DNA of 64,000 bases from Micromonospora narathiwatensis (GTDB taxonomy: Bacteria; Actinomycetota; Actinomycetes; Mycobacteriales; Micromonosporaceae): positions 558,001 to 622,000 of the forward strand of contig NZ_LT594324.1 of NCBI RefSeq assembly GCF_900089605.1, in the 5' to 3' direction. The position numbers and the translations under genes are program-made. Every line of letters starts with the position of its first letter. Within the stretch, counting starts at the first letter, position 1. Below, one piece after another: positions 27,139 to 35,706 of this stretch. Below the pieces are notes generated by a model. That model saw only the letters and a program-made list of their open reading frames with translations. It did no database searches and was not told the origin of the DNA.

Positions 27139-27795
27139 GTGCGATTGCTGGTGGTGGAGGACGAGTCGCGGCTCGCGTACGCGTTGCAGCGGGGCCTGCA
27201 GGCCGAGGGCTTCGCGGTGGACGTCGAGTCGACCGGGCCGGCCGGGCTGGACGCCGCCCGGCACGGCGGCTACGACGCGATGATCCTCGACGTGATGCTG
27301 CCCGGCCTCTCCGGCTACGAGGTGGTGCGCCGGCTGCGGGCCGAGGAGCACTGGCTGCCGGTGCTGATGCTCTCGGCCAAGGACGGCGAGTACGACCAGG
27401 CCGACGGGCTGGACTGCGGGGCCGACGACTACCTCACCAAGCCGTTCTCGTACGTGGTGCTGCTGGCCCGGCTGCGGGCGCTGCTGCGCCGGGGCGCGCC
27501 GCAACGCCCGGCCGTGCTCACGGTCGGCGACCTGCGGCTGGACCCGGCGCGGCGGCGGGTGACCCGGGCCGACATCGAGGTGGCCCTGACCACCCGCGAG
27601 TACGCCCTGCTCGACTACCTGATGCGCCGGGCCGGCGAGGTGGTCTCCAAGACCGAACTGCTGGACCACGTCTGGGACGCCAGCCTGGACACCGCCCCGA
27701 ACGCCGTCGAGGTCTACGTCGGCTACCTGCGCCGCAAGATCGGCCGGGACCGGCTGGAGACGGTCCGCGGCGCCGGCTACCGTCTCGCCACATGA
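27139..27795 (+). CDS. OmpR/PhoB-type response regulator
   Basis: A 218-residue response regulator. The receiver domain has the acidic pair in VVEDES, the phospho-acceptor Asp51 in ILDVMLPG, and Lys101 in LTKPFS. The winged-helix output domain includes LTTREYALLDYLMRRAGEVV and VEVYVGYLRRKIG. The GTG start at 27139 lacks a clear ribosome binding site, so the mRNA may be leaderless. The stop overlaps the kinase gene (ATGA), and the divergent LolA-like gene is a likely target. Confidence 0.93.
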   Translation: MRLLVVEDESRLAYALQRGLQAEGFAVDVESTGPAGLDAARHGGYDAMILDVMLPGLSGYEVVRRLRAEEHWLPVLMLSAKDGEYDQADGLDCGADDYLTKPFSYVVLLARLRALLRRGAPQRPAVLTVGDLRLDPARRRVTRADIEVALTTREYALLDYLMRRAGEVVSKTELLDHVWDASLDTAPNAVEVYVGYLRRKIGRDRLETVRGAGYRLAT

Positions 27796-29261
27796 CCGGC
27801 CCACGTCGCTGGCTGCCCAGCCTCGGCCTGCGGGCCCGGCTGCTGGTGCTCGGCGTGGCCGGGCTCAGCGTCGGGTTCGCGCTCGGCGGGGTGCTGCTGC
27901 TCGGCGCGCTCGGCTGGACGTTGCAGCGCACGATCGACGCCGAGGCGTTCCAGACCGCGGACGCGGTCGCGCGGCTGGCCGCCGAGGACAGCCTGCCCGA
28001 CCCGCTGCCGGTCGCCGGTGGCCAACTGCGGGTGCAGGTGGTCGACGCCCAGGGTCGGGTCCGCGCCGCCTCCATCGACGCCGACCGGCTGGTCCCGATG
28101 CTCAGCACCGACCAGGTCCGGGCCGGACAACGCCAGCGCCTCATGGAGGACGGGCGGCGGGTCGGCCTGAACGGCCCGGTGCGGGTGGTGACCGTACCGA
28201 CGGGCACCCCGGACGATCCGCTCACCGTGCTGGTCGCCAAGTCGATGACCGACGTCCGGCAGAGCCTGCACGTGGTCCGGACCCTGCTGCTGGTGGGGTT
28301 CCCGCTGCTGGTCGCCGGGCTGGCCGTGGTCGCCTGGCGGGTGGTCGGCGCGACGCTGCGCCCGGTGGAGGCGTTGCGCAGCGGCGCCGCCGAGATCACC
28401 GGGCGGGCCGGGGCGGGCCGGCTGCCCGTACCGGCGGCGCGGGACGAGATCCAGCGGCTGGCGGTCACCCTCAACGACATGCTCGACCGGCTGGAGGCGT
28501 CGCGCGCCCGGCAACGGGCCTTCGTGGCCGACGCCGCGCACGAGCTGCGCAGCCCGCTGACCAACATGCGTACGGAGCTGGAGGTGGCCCGGCGGCTGGG
28601 CGGCGCGACGGACTGGCCGGCGGTGGCGGAGAACCTGCTCACGGACACCGACCGGCTGGCCCGGCTCGTCGACGACCTGCTGCTGCTGGCCCGGCTCGAC
28701 GAGCAGTCGGCCCGGCCGGACGGGCACCCGTCGCGGGCGGTGGGCCCGGTGGAACTGGGCGAGCTGCTGCGCGCCGTCGCCGGCCGCTACCCCGCCCCGC
28801 CGGTACGCGTCGCGCCGCCGCCAGGGCCGCTGTGGACCGAGGGCGACCCGGGGGAGCTGCGCCGGGTGCTCGCCAACCTGGTGGAGAACGCGTTGCGGCA
28901 CGCGCACGGCGAGGTGCTGCTGGCGGTCAGCGGGCCGCACCTCGACCCGCCGGTGCCCGCCCAGCGCGGGGCGGCCCCGGCGGCGGGGGCGTACCACCTG
29001 GTGACGGTGACCGACGACGGGCCGGGCATCCCGGCGGCCGATCGGGAGCGGGTCTTCGCCCGGTTCACCCGGCTGGACGACGCCCGGGCCCGGGACGACG
29101 GCGGCACCGGGCTGGGGCTGGCCATCGTGCGCGAGTTGGTTCGCCGGGCCGGCGGCTCGGTGGAACTCGCGGACGCCGCGCCCCGGGACGCGGCGGTGAC
29201 CGGGCCGGGGCTGCGGGTGACGGTACGGCTGCCGGCGCTCGACGACCCGGAGAACGACTGA
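27792..29261 (+). CDS. Membrane sensor histidine kinase
   Basis: A 489-residue kinase partner of the preceding regulator. Two transmembrane helices (about 20-42 and 171-191) bracket an extracytoplasmic sensor of ~125 residues. A HAMP domain follows, then the H-box with His250 in ADAAHELRSPLTNMR, and the ATPase domain with the N-box (LANLVENALRHA), G1 (DDGPGIP), F-box and G2 (GGTGLGLAI). It starts at ATG 27792 inside the regulator's stop. The signal is unknown. Confidence 0.93.
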   Translation: MTGPRRWLPSLGLRARLLVLGVAGLSVGFALGGVLLLGALGWTLQRTIDAEAFQTADAVARLAAEDSLPDPLPVAGGQLRVQVVDAQGRVRAASIDADRLVPMLSTDQVRAGQRQRLMEDGRRVGLNGPVRVVTVPTGTPDDPLTVLVAKSMTDVRQSLHVVRTLLLVGFPLLVAGLAVVAWRVVGATLRPVEALRSGAAEITGRAGAGRLPVPAARDEIQRLAVTLNDMLDRLEASRARQRAFVADAAHELRSPLTNMRTELEVARRLGGATDWPAVAENLLTDTDRLARLVDDLLLLARLDEQSARPDGHPSRAVGPVELGELLRAVAGRYPAPPVRVAPPPGPLWTEGDPGELRRVLANLVENALRHAHGEVLLAVSGPHLDPPVPAQRGAAPAAGAYHLVTVTDDGPGIPAADRERVFARFTRLDDARARDDGGTGLGLAIVRELVRRAGGSVELADAAPRDAAVTGPGLRVTVRLPALDDPEND

Positions 29262-29301
29262 CCGGCGGCGGTTTCGGGCGAGCCGGCCGGGTGCCGGTCG
29301 C

Positions 29302-29348
29302 CGCAGCGCCCGTCGCCTCGGCGGGTCGGCGAGGTGACGGGCGCTGCG
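29302..29348. terminator. Bidirectional terminator between the kinase and the amidase
   Basis: A long stem (13 perfect pairs CGCAGCGCCCGTC / GACGGGCGCTGCG, extended by a wobble and CCTC/GAGG) lies between convergent genes. Confidence 0.85.
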
Positions 29349-29354
29349 CCCGGG

Positions 29355-30755
29355 TCAGCAGCGGGGCACGTTCGGGATGAAGCCGCTGTATCCGGTCAGC
29401 ACGTACGCGTCGGCGACGTACTGGTTGGTGCCGATCCGGTTCCAGATGTTGCTGGTGCCGTAGGTGCCGGTGACGCTGGTGCCGGTGGTCTGGCAGTAGA
29501 TGCTCACGGTCGCGCCGTGCGCGACGGAGCCGACGACGGCGTAGCCGGTCCCGGGGCCGGAGCGGACGTTGAGGGTCCCGCCACCGGTGTTCACGGTGCC
29601 GCTGCCGATGCCGGTCACGCCGTTGACCAGCTGCATGTAGTACGTCCAGTTCCAGTACGGGCCGGGATCGGTGTGCGTCGCCCCCGGCACCTCGATGTGG
29701 CCGATGATGTGCGCCCGGTCCTTCGGGATGCCGTACTTGTTGGCGAGGTTGCGGGTCAGCGCCGCGGACGCCCGGTACATGGCGTCGGTGAACCAGCTCG
29801 GGTCGTCGACGTAACCCTCGTGCTCGATCCCGATGGCCTGGGTGTTGTACGTCCAGTTGCCGGCGTGCCAGGCGATGTCCTTCTCCCGGACCGACTGGGT
29901 GACCGCCCCGTCCGAGGAGCGGAACGTGTAGTGCGCGCTCACCTTGGCCGACGGGTTCTGGAACCAGCTGACCGAGCCGGCGTAGGAGCCCTGGGTGACG
30001 TGGATGACCACGTAGTTGATCCGGTAGTCGGTGGGGCGGTTGGCCACCGTGTAGTTGCCGGAGTACGCGGGTGCCCAGGCGGCCGGCCCGTAGTCGGTGC
30101 TCATGGTGCCGACGTCGCCCGTGCCGAGTGCCGGCACCCGGGCCAGTTGGCCGCGCTGCGGCGCGGTCGGCCGGCCGGTGACCGTCACCGGGCCGCCCCG
30201 GGTGGCGGTGAATCCGGTGGCGAGCAGCCCGTAGACGGTGTCCGCGTAGAGCCGGGCGACCGACGGGCTGGTCGCGCCGCCGTACCGGACGACCGCGCCG
30301 TACCACCGGCCGACGTCCCCGCGGTCGGCGGCGGTCAGGCCCGCCCGGTCGGCGTACGACCGCAGCACGGCGGCGGCTCCGGTGATGTTCGCGGCCGGGT
30401 CGGTGCGCAGTGCCGCGCGGTCGAGCCCGGTCAGGGTGGCCGCCTCGTCGAGGGTGTGTACGGCCGGGTTGCTGGTGAGGTGCATCGGGCCGTAGCCGCC
30501 CGACGCGCTCGGGGTGCCGCCGTGCCCGTCCAGCCGGGTCTCGGCGTAGCCGAGCGCGACGAGCAGGTCACGTGGCACGCCGTATCGCGCAGCGGCGGTG
30601 TCGAAGGCGGCGCTCAGCGGGTTGGCCGCCGGGCCGGCGGGTGCGGCGAGGGCGGGGCCGGCACCGAGCGCGGACTGGGCGGAGAGGCAGAGGGCCAGCG
30701 TCAGCGTGGCGCCGACCAGGCGGTGGGATCGACGCGAGGGAAACCGAAGGCGCAC
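29355..30755 (-). CDS. Secreted N-acetylmuramoyl-L-alanine amidase with SLT-like and SH3b-like domains
   Basis: A 466-residue cell-wall hydrolase. The signal peptide ends in ALAAPA. An N-terminal lysozyme/transglycosylase-like region has YGVPRDLLVALGYAETRL and GGYGPMHLT, with a candidate catalytic Glu. The central amidase_2 (PGRP-like) domain has INYVVIHVTQGS, VSAHYTF, IGIEHEG and the zinc-binding HIEVPGATHTDPG. A C-terminal SH3-type domain (LNVRSGPGTGYAVVGSV) probably binds peptidoglycan. The GTG at 30755 has AAAGGAG at good spacing; an upstream extension exists but is not signal-like. Confidence 0.9.
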   Translation of the reverse strand: MRLRFPSRRSHRLVGATLTLALCLSAQSALGAGPALAAPAGPAANPLSAAFDTAAARYGVPRDLLVALGYAETRLDGHGGTPSASGGYGPMHLTSNPAVHTLDEAATLTGLDRAALRTDPAANITGAAAVLRSYADRAGLTAADRGDVGRWYGAVVRYGGATSPSVARLYADTVYGLLATGFTATRGGPVTVTGRPTAPQRGQLARVPALGTGDVGTMSTDYGPAAWAPAYSGNYTVANRPTDYRINYVVIHVTQGSYAGSVSWFQNPSAKVSAHYTFRSSDGAVTQSVREKDIAWHAGNWTYNTQAIGIEHEGYVDDPSWFTDAMYRASAALTRNLANKYGIPKDRAHIIGHIEVPGATHTDPGPYWNWTYYMQLVNGVTGIGSGTVNTGGGTLNVRSGPGTGYAVVGSVAHGATVSIYCQTTGTSVTGTYGTSNIWNRIGTNQYVADAYVLTGYSGFIPNVPRC

Positions 30756-30799
30756 CGTAGCTCCTTTACGGAGGACCCGGATGGGGGTTGGGTGGCCGT

Positions 30800-30811
30800 A
30801 CGGTATACCGT
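30800..30811. promoter_or_regulatory. 12-bp palindrome ACGGTATACCGT upstream of the amidase gene
   Basis: This perfect palindrome lies 45 bases before the amidase start, close to the expected promoter. It could be an operator; GntR- and TetR-type regulators use such central-TA palindromes. It also contains a TATACC that could serve as a -10 element. Confidence 0.4.
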
Positions 30812-30878
30812 GATGAACGTCGATGTATAGATTTTGCGGCAGGGCAACAACTGGTGGCGACAATTTTCAGCGGGCGGG

Positions 30879-32429
30879 TCAGCTCCGGCGGGTGCAGACC
30901 GGAGCGGCCCGGGCCACCGTGTCGGTGGACCAGACCACCGCGACCGTGAAGCAGTAGTCGGTGCTGCGGCCCAGCCCGTAGGCGGTGTAGCTGTCGGTGC
31001 CGGCCGGCAACTGGAGGAAGGTGTGCTGCTCCTGCCCCGAGCGGCCGCCGGCGACCACCACCGGCCCCTCCGCGCCGGTCGGATACGTCCAGTTCAGCAC
31101 GATGCTGTCCCGCCGGTCGGTCAGCCGGACCCGCCCCGGCGGAGTGCCGGGGGAGGCGGCGGGCGCGGCGTTCGGCGTGCCGGTGCGGGCGGAGGTGCCG
31201 CCGGTCGGCGTACCGGTGGTGCCGGCCGGCGTACCGGGATCCGGGGTCTCGTGCGGGCGGTCCACCCGGGACACCCCGGCGATCACCGCGACGGTGCCGA
31301 GCAGCAGCGCCACGATCACCCCGGCGACCACCAGCGGCAGCCACGGGGTGGCCCGCCGCTCGGGCGCCGGCGGCCGGGGCACGTGCACCGGCAGGTAGCG
31401 CGACGGCGCCTCGGGCTCGGCGACGTGCGGCACCCGGCGTACGCCCTCCGGCTCGTCCTCGGTCAATCCGACCACGGCGGGGGGCAGCGCGCTCTCCTCG
31501 GGGCGCCAGGGCTCGTCGACCGGCTCGTCCGGCGGCCACGGGTAGTCGTCGAACGGGTCGTCGGCCTCGGGCGGGGTCCGGGGGTTCGGCACGCTGGGGT
31601 GTCCGCCCTCGGCGCGGTCGGGCGGGTGGTAGAGCGGCGGTTCGGGCAGGGTCGGCTCGGGCGGGCCCTCGGCGGCCGGGGGGACCCGGGCGGCGGGCAC
31701 GACCGGCGTCTCCCGGGCCGGCGGCTCCGGGCCGGCGCAGACGTGGTCCGGATCGGCGGCGGCCCGGGCCAGCCCGGCCACCTGCGCGGCGAGCGGGTCG
31801 TCGGCGGGCAGGTGCAGCCCGCACAGCTCCTCGGCGAGCGTCAGGTGCTCGTGGGACTCGGCGTACCGGCCGCAGTCGCGTTCCATCGCGCCGAGCTTGG
31901 CCAGCATCTTGATGCCGCTCGGGTGGCCGTCGCCGTACACCTCGCGGTGCAGCTCCCAGGTGTCCTGCAACCGGTCGCGGGCGACCTCGCACTGGCCGCG
32001 GGCGTACTCCACGGTGGCCAGGTCGGCGTGGGCGGCCAGCACCCGCTGCGCCTCCGGGCCGTCGCGGGCGGTCAGCTCGATGATGACCTCGGAGTAGAGC
32101 CGGGCGGCCCGGGCGTCGCTGCCGACCCGGTGCAGCACCGCGGCCAGGGTGGCGGCGGCGGTCACCGTACGCTCGTCGGAGCGGCCGTGCAGCCGGGTGG
32201 CCGCCGCGTACGCGAAGGCGGCCCAGCCGCGGGCGGTGTGCGGCTCGCCGAGGGCGACCAGCACCCGGGCCTGGAGCCCGGCGGCCTCGGCCAGCTCGGG
32301 AGAGGCGTTGGCGGGACGTGGATCGGCGTCGGTCAGCGCGTCGGCGAGCAGTCGCTGGGCTCCGGCGAGGTCACCCTCGGCCACCAGGTGGTGCGCCTGG
32401 ACAGTCAGTTCACCGAAGCCGGAGGTCAC
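30879..32429 (-). CDS. TPR-domain protein with one membrane helix and fibronectin-III-like end
   Basis: A 516-residue protein. Residues 1-230 contain tetratricopeptide-like helices (VQAHHLVAEGDLAGAQRLLA, ARLYSEVIIELTARDGPEA, DRLQDTWELHREVYGDGHP). A long Pro/Glu-rich spacer (230-350) leads to one transmembrane helix (WLPLVVAGVIVALLLGTVAVIAG). The outside tail has a Thr/Gly linker and a domain resembling fibronectin type III (RVRLTDRRDSIVLNWTYP). This inside-TPR, outside-FN3 layout suggests a signalling or scaffold protein. The start is GTG 32429. Function unknown. Confidence 0.75.
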   Translation of the reverse strand: MTSGFGELTVQAHHLVAEGDLAGAQRLLADALTDADPRPANASPELAEAAGLQARVLVALGEPHTARGWAAFAYAAATRLHGRSDERTVTAAATLAAVLHRVGSDARAARLYSEVIIELTARDGPEAQRVLAAHADLATVEYARGQCEVARDRLQDTWELHREVYGDGHPSGIKMLAKLGAMERDCGRYAESHEHLTLAEELCGLHLPADDPLAAQVAGLARAAADPDHVCAGPEPPARETPVVPAARVPPAAEGPPEPTLPEPPLYHPPDRAEGGHPSVPNPRTPPEADDPFDDYPWPPDEPVDEPWRPEESALPPAVVGLTEDEPEGVRRVPHVAEPEAPSRYLPVHVPRPPAPERRATPWLPLVVAGVIVALLLGTVAVIAGVSRVDRPHETPDPGTPAGTTGTPTGGTSARTGTPNAAPAASPGTPPGRVRLTDRRDSIVLNWTYPTGAEGPVVVAGGRSGQEQHTFLQLPAGTDSYTAYGLGRSTDYCFTVAVVWSTDTVARAAPVCTRRS

Positions 32430-32477
32430 GCCCCATCGTGCTCGGCCGGCGACGGTAAGTACAAGCCCCGATGTGGA

Positions 32478-32939
32478 TCAGTTTGGTCGGGATCCGGTCA
32501 GGTGGTCGGCCAGGGTCTCGCTGATCCGGCGGAGCTGGTCCACCTGCGCGGGGCTCAGCGCGTCGAACAGGTGCCGGCGTACCCCCTCGACGTGGCCCGG
32601 CGCGGCGGCGGCCAGGGTGGCGTAGCCGGCGTCGGTGAGGGTGGCGATCTGCCCCCGCCGGTCGGTCGGGCACTCCTCGCGGCGGATCCAGCCCTCGGCC
32701 TCCAGCCGGGCGGCGGCGTGCGAGAGCCGGCTGCGGGAGGAGCCGGTGGCGTCGGCGAGTTCGCTCATCCGCAGCCGTCGGTCCGGGGCCTCGGAGAGCC
32801 GGACCAGGATCTCGTAGTACGCGTGCGGCATCCCCGCGTCGCGTTGCAGCTCGCGGTCGAGGGCGTCCATCAGCGCCCGGGAGGCGGTGAGGAACGCGCG
32901 CCAGGTTCGCTGCTCGTCGGGGTCCAGCCACCTAGTCAT
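32478..32939 (-). CDS. MarR-family transcriptional regulator
   Basis: A 153-residue winged-helix repressor. The N-terminus MTRWLDPDEQRTWRAFL and the core YYEILVRLSEAPDRRLRMSEL, RSRLSHAAARLEAEGWIRRE and ATLTDAGYATL are typical. ATGs at 32951 and 32948 in the same frame are alternative starts. It is divergent from a VOC protein gene, with a MarR-type palindrome between them, so it very likely controls itself and that neighbour. Confidence 0.9.
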   Translation of the reverse strand: MTRWLDPDEQRTWRAFLTASRALMDALDRELQRDAGMPHAYYEILVRLSEAPDRRLRMSELADATGSSRSRLSHAAARLEAEGWIRREECPTDRRGQIATLTDAGYATLAAAAPGHVEGVRRHLFDALSPAQVDQLRRISETLADHLTGSRPN

Positions 32940-32961
32940 GGCGTCCATCATACGGCGACTT

Positions 32962-32975
32962 GTTGAACGCTCAAC
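32962..32975. promoter_or_regulatory. Probable MarR operator
   Basis: The 14-bp near-palindrome GTTGAACGCTCAAC (one mismatched pair) sits between the divergent marR-like and VOC genes. TTGA-N-TCAA palindromes are standard MarR-family sites. Its place 11-23 bases before the MarR starts implies strong autorepression. Confidence 0.65.
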
Positions 32976-32998
32976 CAAATCGCGCTACCGTCGGAGTC

Positions 32999-33520
32999 AT
33001 GGGAATCCACCGTCTCAACCACGCCGTCCTCTACGTCCGCGATCTCGACCGCAGCGTCGCCTTCTACCGGGACGTGCTCGGCTTCCGCCCGATCCCGATG
33101 ACACCGGACGGCTTCCGTGGCGCCGCCTTCCTCCAGGCGCCCGACTCCACCAACGACCACGACCTCGGCCTGTTCGAGATCGGCGCCGCCGCCGGCCCGT
33201 CGCCGGCCGGCCGGGCCACCGTCGGCCTCTACCACCTCGCCTGGGAGCTGGACACCCTGGACGAGCTGGCCGCCACCGCCGAGCGGCTGGCCGCCGCCGG
33301 TGCCCTGGTCGGGGCCTCCGACCACGGCACCACCAAGAGCCTCTACGGGCAGGACCCGGACGGCCTGGAGTTCGAGATCGTCTGGCTCGTCCCGGCCGAC
33401 CTGCTCGACGCCGACGCGCTCGCCGCCCGCAAGCGGATCGGCCGGCTCGACCTCGACCGGGAGCGGCAGCGCTACGGCGGCCAGACCCGCGGCGGGGTGG
33501 GGATCTCCGTCCCGGCCTGA
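32999..33520 (+). CDS. VOC-superfamily (glyoxalase/dioxygenase-like) protein
   Basis: A 173-residue metalloenzyme-like protein of the vicinal oxygen chelate fold. It starts IHRLNHAVLYVRDLDRSVAFY and has AFYRDVLGFR, LYHLAWELDTLDEL and QDPDGLEFEIVW, which supply the two His and one Glu metal ligands of the fold. It resembles the group near glyoxalase I and catechol-2,3-dioxygenases. Divergent from the MarR gene and presumably controlled by it, so a detoxification or aromatic-degradation role is plausible. Confidence 0.85.
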   Translation: MGIHRLNHAVLYVRDLDRSVAFYRDVLGFRPIPMTPDGFRGAAFLQAPDSTNDHDLGLFEIGAAAGPSPAGRATVGLYHLAWELDTLDELAATAERLAAAGALVGASDHGTTKSLYGQDPDGLEFEIVWLVPADLLDADALAARKRIGRLDLDRERQRYGGQTRGGVGISVPA

Positions 33521-33544
33521 ACACCGGTGCGGTAGAACGGCAGG

Positions 33545-34450
33545 ATGTCGACCGACACCCTCCTCCGCGAACTGCTCGTCCGGCAGCTCGACCACTGGTT
33601 GCCGGCAGCGCTGCACCGGTCCCGGCGGGCCACCCTCGCCCTCGCGTACGCCGGGCGCGACACCACCGGCGCGGAGGCCGCGCTGCGGGTGGTGGCCGAG
33701 TTCGCCGACCGGCTGCGCGGGCGGCGGCTGACCGTGCTGGTGCTCGCCCCCGGCGGCGCGGAGCTGCCGGTCCGGCTCGGCACGGTCGAGGCGACCCTGC
33801 CGGCGGAGGTCGCCGTGCACGTGGTGCCCGGCGACCCGGACCGGCTGCCGGTGGCGCTCAAGGCCGCCGGCGCGGCGGGCGCCCCGCTGCTGACCGTGGT
33901 CGACGGCGGTCACCCCGGGCCGGCCCTGCTGGCCGCCGCCGCGTCCGGCCGCCCGGCCGAGCTGCTCCTGGTCACCGAGCCCGGCCGGGCGCTGCGTCCG
34001 CTGCTGTCCTCGGCCGGGTTCCCGCTGGCCACCGAGGTGGAACTGGTCCCCGCCGACGCGCCGGCGCGGCTGCTCGGCTACGCCACCGGCTCCGACCGGG
34101 CGTTGGAGGCGGTCAAGGACGCGCTCTGGGCCCTCGACGAGTACGCCGGGGTCCGCTACCGGGACCCGGCCGACCCGGCCGGCCGCCCGGTGGACATCAC
34201 CCTCGCCCCAGAGCCCGGCCCGCTGCGCCGCGAACTGCTCGCCGAACTCGCCCGCTCCGGCCCCCGTACGGTGACCGAGCTGCGTCGCTTCGCGGTCACC
34301 TCGACGGTGTACCGGGCCGCCGACGCCAACCGGGCGCTGACCTCGCTGCTCGCCGCGGGCGCGGTGAGCCGGGAGCCCGAGCACGGCCGGCTCGGCGGGG
34401 ACGTGGTGATCAACGCCGTCCCGGGCGGGACTGCTGGGCCAACTGCCTGA
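33545..34450 (+). CDS. Conserved hypothetical protein with C-terminal winged-helix-like domain
   Basis: A 301-residue protein I cannot name. The first ~200 residues alternate beta-strands and helices (LTVLVLAPGGAELPVRL, PLLTVVDGGHPGPALLAAA, AELLLVTEPGRALRPLL), suggesting an alpha/beta domain. The last ~75 residues (LRRELLAELARSGPRTVTEL, STVYRAADANRALTSLLAAG) look like a winged helix. Its 3' end overlaps the K+ channel gene on the other strand by 41 bases. Confidence 0.65.
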   Translation: MSTDTLLRELLVRQLDHWLPAALHRSRRATLALAYAGRDTTGAEAALRVVAEFADRLRGRRLTVLVLAPGGAELPVRLGTVEATLPAEVAVHVVPGDPDRLPVALKAAGAAGAPLLTVVDGGHPGPALLAAAASGRPAELLLVTEPGRALRPLLSSAGFPLATEVELVPADAPARLLGYATGSDRALEAVKDALWALDEYAGVRYRDPADPAGRPVDITLAPEPGPLRRELLAELARSGPRTVTELRRFAVTSTVYRAADANRALTSLLAAGAVSREPEHGRLGGDVVINAVPGGTAGPTA

Positions 34451-34934
34451 CCACGATGGACGCGCCGGTCGCGATCACGCCGATGCTGAACAGCATCTGC
34501 CCGCACACCACCACCCGGGCGATCTGCCCCTGCGCGTGCACGTCGCCGTACCCGACGGTGGTGATCGTGCTGAGCGCGAAATAGAGGGCGTCCACCCGGG
34601 TCTGCAACCCGACGAACTCGCCGGCCCGGTTGGTGGCGATGACGTAGTCGCCGAGGGCGAAGGCGAGCACCCCGGCGACCAGCGCGACCGCGAGGCGGAT
34701 CAGCGAACGGGTCGCCGCCTCGCCGCTCGGCGCGGCGGGTGCGAGCTGATCGCGTACCTGCCGGGTGATCGCGACGGCGACGGTCACCACCACGACCACG
34801 GTGCCGATCGTGCGCAGGACGAGGCGAACGGCGTTCGGGTCGTACGCCAGCGGCACCAGGAAGTACGCCCCCAGCAGCAGCAGGCACGCCACCAGTGCCC
34901 GCCGGCGCTCCCGCCGGTACGTCCCGTCGGCCAT
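34410..34934 (-). CDS. Two-pore-helix potassium channel (Ion_trans_2)
   Basis: A 174-residue membrane protein. Two N-terminal hydrophobic helices (LVACLLLLGAYFLVPL, LRTIGTVVVVVTVAVAI) precede the channel module: a transmembrane helix, then LYFALSTITTVGYGD with the K+ selectivity filter TVGYGD, and a final inner helix (VVVCGQMLFSIGVIATGASIV). No cytoplasmic RCK domain. The ATG at 34934 follows GGAG. Probably sets membrane potential or K+ leak. Confidence 0.9.
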   Translation of the reverse strand: MADGTYRRERRRALVACLLLLGAYFLVPLAYDPNAVRLVLRTIGTVVVVVTVAVAITRQVRDQLAPAAPSGEAATRSLIRLAVALVAGVLAFALGDYVIATNRAGEFVGLQTRVDALYFALSTITTVGYGDVHAQGQIARVVVCGQMLFSIGVIATGASIVVRQLAQQSRPGRR

Positions 34935-35064
34935 GCGGCGATTCTCCGCCCCGACGCGGGCCGGATCGGCGGGAACAGCGAAGCCACCCCGGGAGACCGC
35001 GAGGTCGCGCGGACGCGGGGCGGGGTGCCGGTGAACCATCGGCACCCCGCCGGACCCCGGGACG

Positions 35065-35244
35065 TCACGCCCGGGACTTGTCCTGCTTCCAGGAGAGCGG
35101 CCCCGGCAGGTCCACCCGGTGGGCGCGGGTACGGGAGTTCCAGGACCACCGACCGATTTTGATGCTCCAGGAGGAGAAACCGTGCTCGGTGAAGTTCAGG
35201 ATCAGCGGGCCGAACCTCTGCCGCTTGCGGAACTGGATACCCAT
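35065..35244 (-). CDS. Small DUF4236-like protein (59 aa)
   Basis: A short gene starting at ATG 35244 with GAGGAG upstream. The product MGIQFRKRQRFGPLILNF followed by SWSIKIGRWSWNS matches the DUF4236 signature of short basic proteins with an F-R-K start. It ends SWKQDKSRA. The reading frame and ribosome binding site are both good, and the adjacent 230 bp on the left of its promoter side hold no other gene. The role of DUF4236 is not known. Confidence 0.75.
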   Translation of the reverse strand: MGIQFRKRQRFGPLILNFTEHGFSSWSIKIGRWSWNSRTRAHRVDLPGPLSWKQDKSRA

Positions 35245-35481
35245 CGCGGACTCCTCTCGTCGACTCCCGGCGTCGCGGCCCCGAACATGCCCGAATTGGC
35301 GATTCGGGAAACCCGCTCGGATCCGCTCTGGACGGCACCGCCACCACCCGGGCAGAGTTCCTACTCAACAGGTAGGGGTTCTGGATCACTGCACGCTGGT
35401 AAGTGGGGACCATTGCTGGGTAGGCGACCTTTATCTCACTAGATGGAAGGCCGTTGACCGCCTCGGAGAGTGCCCGGCAGC

Positions 35482-35706
35482 ATGAGATCGCTATCGCCCC
35501 GCGTCGTCCCGGGGTACGGAGGAGTCAGCCCCGCCCTCGCCGACGAACTGGAGGCCGTCGTGGACCACGCGCTGCCGCCGCGCCGCCGGCACAGCCGGCT
35601 CCTGCCCGGCCGTGGCCGGTCGGCCCGGCGAGCCGCCACGCGCGTCGGCTGGGCATCCGCACCCTCGCGCACGAGGCGCGCCGGCCGCGAGCGGGTGACG
35701 GCGTGA
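35482..35706 (+). CDS. Hypothetical Arg-rich protein coupled to the flavin reductase-like gene
   Basis: A 74-residue frame starting at ATG 35482 (MRSLSPRVVPGYGG) or GTG 35470. It ends in a GTGA overlap with the next gene, which argues for real translation. The part PALADELEAVVDHALPPRRRHSR looks structured; the rest is Arg/Ala-rich. No family is recognised. Confidence 0.45.
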   Translation: MRSLSPRVVPGYGGVSPALADELEAVVDHALPPRRRHSRLLPGRGRSARRAATRVGWASAPSRTRRAGRERVTA

